Below, piece after piece: positions 55,900 through 58,601 of a stretch of 58,601 nucleotides of DNA; positions within the stretch are counted from its first letter, which is position 1; each line of letters begins with the position of its first letter. Source of the DNA: BACL11 sp945865535 (GTDB taxonomy: Bacteria; Bacteroidota; Bacteroidia; Flavobacteriales; BACL11); assembly GCA_947502765.1 (NCBI GenBank), contig CANNBA010000013.1, forward strand, positions 1 to 58,601, read 5' to 3'. Under the pieces are notes generated by a model that saw only the letters and a list, made by a program, of their open reading frames with translations, made no database searches and had not been told where the DNA came from. Both the position numbers and the translations under genes were made by a program.

Positions 55900-56174
55900 A
55901 ATACCATCCAATCCACCCTAACATCTCTCGGTTCTGAGACCCATTGGTATGATGTTATAGACCATTTAGATAACTTAGTAAAAGAAGAAGACCAATTGTC
56001 TCAACCAAAGAAAAAGGAACTAATACGGTCTATTATTGACCGAATTATAGTGGATTATGATAACACCAATAAAACACACGGATTGGAAGTGAATTTTAGA
56101 ATACCGATGGGGGTGATTAAAGAAGAATCAAAATTGGAACTTACTTTATTGCCAAATCCTCACTCCACCGTAAC
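55900..56174 (+). repeat. 275-bp inverted repeat, right copy
   Basis: Reverse complement of 54254-54528 with no difference found by eye. It ends at 56174 with the att core; the next bases (ACTTAATTCGG) differ from glmS, so the two copies share recombinase sequence but have different flanks on the core side. Confidence 0.9.
56160..56174. other. Second, inverted copy of the putative att core
   Basis: TCACTCCACCGTAAC, the reverse complement of the last 15 bases of glmS. In the plus-strand frame it reads through from HSTVT into LNSETQ, i.e. an attP-like arrangement inside a recombinase coding sequence. Confidence 0.55.
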
Positions 56175-56537
56175 ACTTAATTCGGAAACGCAGTGTAGTA
56201 ATTCTCCCAACAAACATAATCAAAACCAACGACAATACCTCGTTTTAACCGTACAACTCACCTCCTCAAACCTGTGGATGTCACCGTATTCTTCACACCA
56301 AACCGAACTATTTCATTTGATTAAAACCCAACATGAGGATGGTGGTAAGAACTTCAAACAGATAAGTGATTGGTTGAATGAACATGGGTACAAAACAACC
56401 CGAGATAAGGTGTTTACCCAATCTCATGTTTGGTCGATGTATACCAAGAAAACTAAAAGTAACGAGAGATTTGGAAGAGAATTCGTTCCAAATTTTAAAT
56501 CTATTTCCATTGATGTGATGGATTCTTTACCCCCTGT

Positions 56538-56684
56538 TTAATGTCTACTCCTTTTTCGGTAGTACTGTTCCTTTTGGTGTTCCTCCCATTCGATTTCAAG
56601 TAGTCGTTCTCGTTCCATTTCTTCTTCCGTTGGAGTGTACTTGTCTTCCCAAGGGTTACTGTAAAAACTAAAATTTTGTGTCAT
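56538..56684 (-). CDS. Small charged protein, 48 residues
   Basis: ATG 56684 to TAA 56538 encodes MTQNFSFYSNPWEDKY followed by a Glu/Arg-rich stretch with many charged residues and an aromatic-basic C-terminus (QYYRKRSRH). It shares strand with the following element genes. Its stop overlaps the end of the plus-strand recombinase remnant in a TTAA palindrome. No family recognised; regular amphipathic helix and sensible codons favour a real gene, but length leaves doubt. Confidence 0.45.
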   Translation of the reverse strand: MTQNFSFYSNPWEDKYTPTEEEMERERLLEIEWEEHQKEQYYRKRSRH

Positions 56685-56797
56685 ATTCAAAGTATACATA
56701 AAAAAATCCGTAATAAAAAATGGGTATCAAAAATCGTATAACTCAGTAAACATTATACCTCAGGGGAATTTATTTGGATACAGTACAGGATGGAAAA

Positions 56798-57301
56798 TTA
56801 GGTCGGCAACAGTTGGAGTATTTGGGTCATACATTCAACTTCATACTTCGATGACACCTCACGGGATTCAATCTCGTATGGGTTTTGTATGTATCCAATA
56901 TCTTGTTGGTATTGGGTATATTTCTTCATCATCTTTTTATCCAATGATTGACGAACATGAACGAACTCGTGGATGGTGGTGTTGGTTAATTCCAATAGGT
57001 TTTCGTGGTTGTTCAGATACACAACCAATCTATTGGAACTAACATCGTATGTACCGTGGTTCTTCTTGTGTTTGTAGTATCTGACATCAATGATTGGATT
57101 GAATATTTTACCATTACCCAAGTTTTGGTTACACCAATCCACCACCATTCTTATATATGTGGATTTGGGTATGGTTAGGTGATTCACCTTGATTCTATTG
57201 AGTTTCTTGGATGATATATATACATCAACCATGGTATATAATACCACCGCAACAATTGATACCCCAACAAACAATAGAAGTAATAATACCTTATCCAACA
57301 T
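56798..57301 (-). CDS. Membrane-anchored HExxH protein, putative metallopeptidase
   Basis: A 167-residue protein with one N-terminal transmembrane helix (~4-24) and a soluble domain with HEFVH (His111, Glu112, His115) in TTIHEFVHVRQSL, followed by a YxxxxEYES-like helix (NPYEIESREVSSKYE) that may give the third zinc ligand (a Glu, as in other HExxH peptidases). This looks like a small zinc metallopeptidase of the kind found on mobile elements and phages; substrate unknown. It overlaps the upstream resolvase gene by 11 bases, so they are translationally coupled. Confidence 0.68.
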   Translation of the reverse strand: MLDKVLLLLLFVGVSIVAVVLYTMVDVYISSKKLNRIKVNHLTIPKSTYIRMVVDWCNQNLGNGKIFNPIIDVRYYKHKKNHGTYDVSSNRLVVYLNNHENLLELTNTTIHEFVHVRQSLDKKMMKKYTQYQQDIGYIQNPYEIESREVSSKYEVECMTQILQLLPT

Positions 57302-57902
57302 CTTGAAGTAGTTTCTTTACTTTGGTTATGGTTGTTGTACTACACCCCAAAATCTTACCAATCTCGTGGTACGAATAAGAATCTCGTTTTAGGTAATCAA
57401 TGATTTGTTTGTTCTTTGGTTTGGATAGGAATCGTTCTTTGGTATCAACTGTACCAATCCTACGACCCGAGTACAATCCTTTCTCCTTACGGATTTTTAT
57501 ACCCTCCATCTGTCTTTCACGGATTAGAGATTTCTCAAAACTTGACATGGTTGATAGTATACCCATCATCAATTCTGAGAACTTGTCAACGGTACCATCT
57601 TCGGTTATGTTACGGAGATTTGGATTCTTACAGATAATGGTTATCCCGCGTTTGGTTAAATCCTCCCACACCGTTAGAACATCCAATGTGGAACGACCAA
57701 GTCTATCAATTGAATGAACTGTCAGTTCTTTTAATGTTCCGTTCTCCACCATTTTCTTTATTTGAGAACCATGTGGTCGTTCAAATAACGGAATCAAACC
57801 CGAACAGTAATCGGTCAGTACATAGTCATATCCTTTGGTCTTGGTTAACTGACGAGATGGATTTTGTGATAGTGTCGAACACCTTGAATATAATACCTTC
57901 AT
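57291..57902 (-). CDS. Small serine resolvase/invertase
   Basis: A 203-residue recombinase of the resolvase/invertase type. Catalytic Ser9 is in LYSRCST; the HSIDRLGRSTLDVL motif, the RERQMEGIKIRKEKG E-helix region and a C-terminal helix-turn-helix (YHEIGKILGCSTTTITKVKK) are present. Such proteins resolve or invert DNA using short sites. It could act on a stem-loop or repeats in the element; no matching crossover site was recognised. TATTTTTG at 57927-57934 (minus) may be its -7 element. Confidence 0.88.
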   Translation of the reverse strand: MKVLYSRCSTLSQNPSRQLTKTKGYDYVLTDYCSGLIPLFERPHGSQIKKMVENGTLKELTVHSIDRLGRSTLDVLTVWEDLTKRGITIICKNPNLRNITEDGTVDKFSELMMGILSTMSSFEKSLIRERQMEGIKIRKEKGLYSGRRIGTVDTKERFLSKPKNKQIIDYLKRDSYSYHEIGKILGCSTTTITKVKKLLQDVG

Positions 57903-58347
57903 TTTATATCATTTTATAACTACCCACAAAAATACCCTATTTCTGGAATAAAACGATATGTTTTTGATACTTTTTTACTGGTATATAAACTTATACCCCA
58001 ATTTTGGTATTGAAATCTTGCAGAACAAATATCAACCTGTGGTTAACCTGAAGGTGACCCAAGAAATATATTGAAACACGACTGTTATGTATGGATATTG
58101 AATTTTGCCGAACAAATTATGAGTCTCACTCCGCAACTTCGGAGTGAGTTGTTTGAAACAACGGGAGAGAACTGAAGATAAATTCTGTGAGAATATCACA
58201 TTTTTATTTTTATACCTCCCCGAGGTGGGTGATTAAAGTGATTGGTATCCCCCCTCCCTGGGTATAAAAGTATAATGGTTATATAGGGGGGATAATACCC
58301 CTTGAAAATGCCGACCCATTTTTTTGGAAAATTGGAAGTTTGCTGGA
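57903..58347. other. 445-bp stretch without a recognisable gene
   Basis: Between the resolvase start and the end of the methyltransferase gene. Short ORFs here have no convincing start or composition. It contains the perfect hairpin at 58125-58148, repeated GGTAT words, and a G/C-rich tract (58217-58260, with CCTCCCCGAGG and CCCCCCTCCC). It could hold the resolvase promoter, a crossover site, or an origin, but none is proven. Confidence 0.5.
58125..58148. repeat. Perfect 9-bp stem-loop in the element
   Basis: CTCACTCCG / CGGAGTGAG around a six-base loop (CAACTT). There is no long T run on either side, so it is a poor terminator; a regulatory RNA fold or protein site is equally possible. Confidence 0.55.
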
Positions 58348-58601
58348 TTAGAACCATTTCTTGATGTCGTATCCAACGAATCGAATATTGGTCTTCTCCA
58401 TTTTATTAATCTTTTGAATGACCCGATTAACGGACAGAGAACCCCCAAAAATATCAAGTACCAATGGTGATGTATTGGTTGGTATATCTTTATAAGGTAG
58501 AACACACACGGAATTTAATACCAACCAAACCAATTGTTCGGGGAACTGTGCCGGATGTTCCTTTATTCCATTATAGTTCTTTTGGTTCGATACTGCGGTA
58601 C
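58348..58601 (-). CDS. DNA methyltransferase, C-terminal part (5' partial at window edge)
   Basis: The frame is open from the right edge of the window to TAA at 58348; 83 residues are visible. KEHPAQFPEQLVW followed by LVLDIFGGSLSVNRVI and a final IRFVGYDI matches the end of class beta N4-cytosine/N6-adenine methyltransferases (HPaxfPexL ... vlDpFxGsGtt ... xGxdi), where this block binds S-adenosylmethionine. The FGGSLSV version is divergent. The catalytic DPPY/SPPY motif would lie beyond the edge. A restriction partner cannot be judged. Confidence 0.65.
   Translation of the reverse strand, partial: TAVSNQKNYNGIKEHPAQFPEQLVWLVLNSVCVLPYKDIPTNTSPLVLDIFGGSLSVNRVIQKINKMEKTNIRFVGYDIKKWF

Larger units (their letters stand above)
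55856..56541 (+). pseudogene. Degenerate second serine recombinase gene with alternative C-terminal tail
   Basis: ATG 55856 starts MENYIIYLK, like the N-terminus of the complete recombinase, but after about nine codons the similarity ends. From 55900 the sequence is the recombinase 3' region in another frame, open without a stop from 55834 to 56541. Catalytic, zinc-ribbon and most other domains are missing, so it cannot be an active recombinase. After the att core the frame runs on for 121 residues (LNSETQCSNSP ... SLPPV) instead of into glmS. That tail includes FKQISDWLNEHGYKTTRDK and HVWSMYTKKT, resembling the helical DNA-binding part of recombinases. It may show what the recombinase gene looks like at an unoccupied attP. 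Confidence 0.7.

Noticed and set aside
54254..56174. The 275-bp inverted repeats as terminal repeats of an insertion sequence
   Set aside because: They encode the 3' part of the recombinase itself and an att-like core; no DDE transposase lies between them and no target duplication was seen.
52427..56541. A Tn7-like transposon at glmS
   Set aside because: No tnsA, tnsB, tnsC or tnsD-like genes are visible; the only recombinases are of the serine type, and the junction is inside, not downstream of, the glmS end.
55996..56541. A stand-alone gene with TTG start at 55996
   Set aside because: The TTG falls in the middle of recombinase-homologous sequence and the frame is open far upstream, so it is better described as the 3' part of a broken recombinase gene.
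58233..58505. Minus-strand ORF of 90 residues in the right-hand non-coding region
   Set aside because: It overlaps the methyltransferase frame, contains no family features and runs through a C-rich tract; the other frame matches a methyltransferase end.
1..58601. tRNA or rRNA genes
   Set aside because: I looked in the gaps between genes for cloverleaf arms, TTC-type T loops and rRNA-like conserved stretches and saw none; almost all gaps are too short.

Overview
The window is AT-rich DNA from a member of the Bacteroidota, most likely order Flavobacteriales. Support comes from a T9SS type B sorting domain followed by a PorP/SprF protein, a HmuY-like lipoprotein, T9SS-type C-termini on secreted enzymes, TAnnTTTG promoter elements close to starts, weak Shine-Dalgarno sequences, and the panC / short GT5 protein / DUF4270 / glmS gene order. 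Family-level placement is not possible from the sequence alone.

Layout. 1-4.9 kb: the 3' part of a giant SprB-repeat cell-surface protein and its PorP/SprF partner, closed by a terminator. 5.1-8.1 kb: a rhodanese-thioredoxin lipoprotein, a DUF1972 glycosyltransferase and a HemW-like radical SAM protein. 8.2-13.2 kb: a probable haem-uptake operon (barrel porin, FMN-binding protein with a covalent-flavin motif, TonB-dependent receptor, Cys-repeat lipoprotein, HmuY-like lipoprotein), then msrB. 13.6-21.4 kb (minus strand): histidine kinase, AsmA-like protein, an RsuA-like protein that appears to lack its catalytic aspartate, YraN, a T9SS-exported hydrolase, and metG. 21.4-37.7 kb: housekeeping genes (LD-carboxypeptidase, class V aminotransferase, gatC, plsC, trpS, hflX, rbfA, dusB, transporters) plus a pair of amidohydrolase-family exported proteins. 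37.7-39.8 kb: an ExbB-ExbD-ExbD energising complex. 39.8-46.5 kb: sodB, a divergent tyrosine/homogentisate catabolic cluster, a Bcp peroxiredoxin and a frameshifted arylsulfotransferase-like gene. 46.5-54.3 kb: radA, rfaE2, a flippase-like gene and panC on minus; GT5-like, DUF4270 and glmS on plus.

54.2-58.6 kb is a mobile element inserted at the 3' end of glmS. A large serine recombinase gene reads antisense out of the element into glmS and takes its last seven codons from the host gene. A 275-bp copy of the recombinase 3' end, identical as far as I can compare by eye, lies inverted on the other side of the gene. There the reading frame continues into a different 121-residue tail instead of glmS. 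This looks like an attachment site inside the recombinase coding sequence, so that integration or inversion would change the recombinase C-terminus. Further in are a 48-residue ORF, a membrane-anchored HEFVH protein, a small resolvase and, at the window edge, a partial DNA methyltransferase.

The two places most likely to hold something undescribed are the glmS-targeting split-recombinase element (54.2-56.6 kb) and the flavoprotein/Cys-repeat-containing haem-uptake operon (8.2-13.2 kb). All calls are from reading the sequence; no database search was run.
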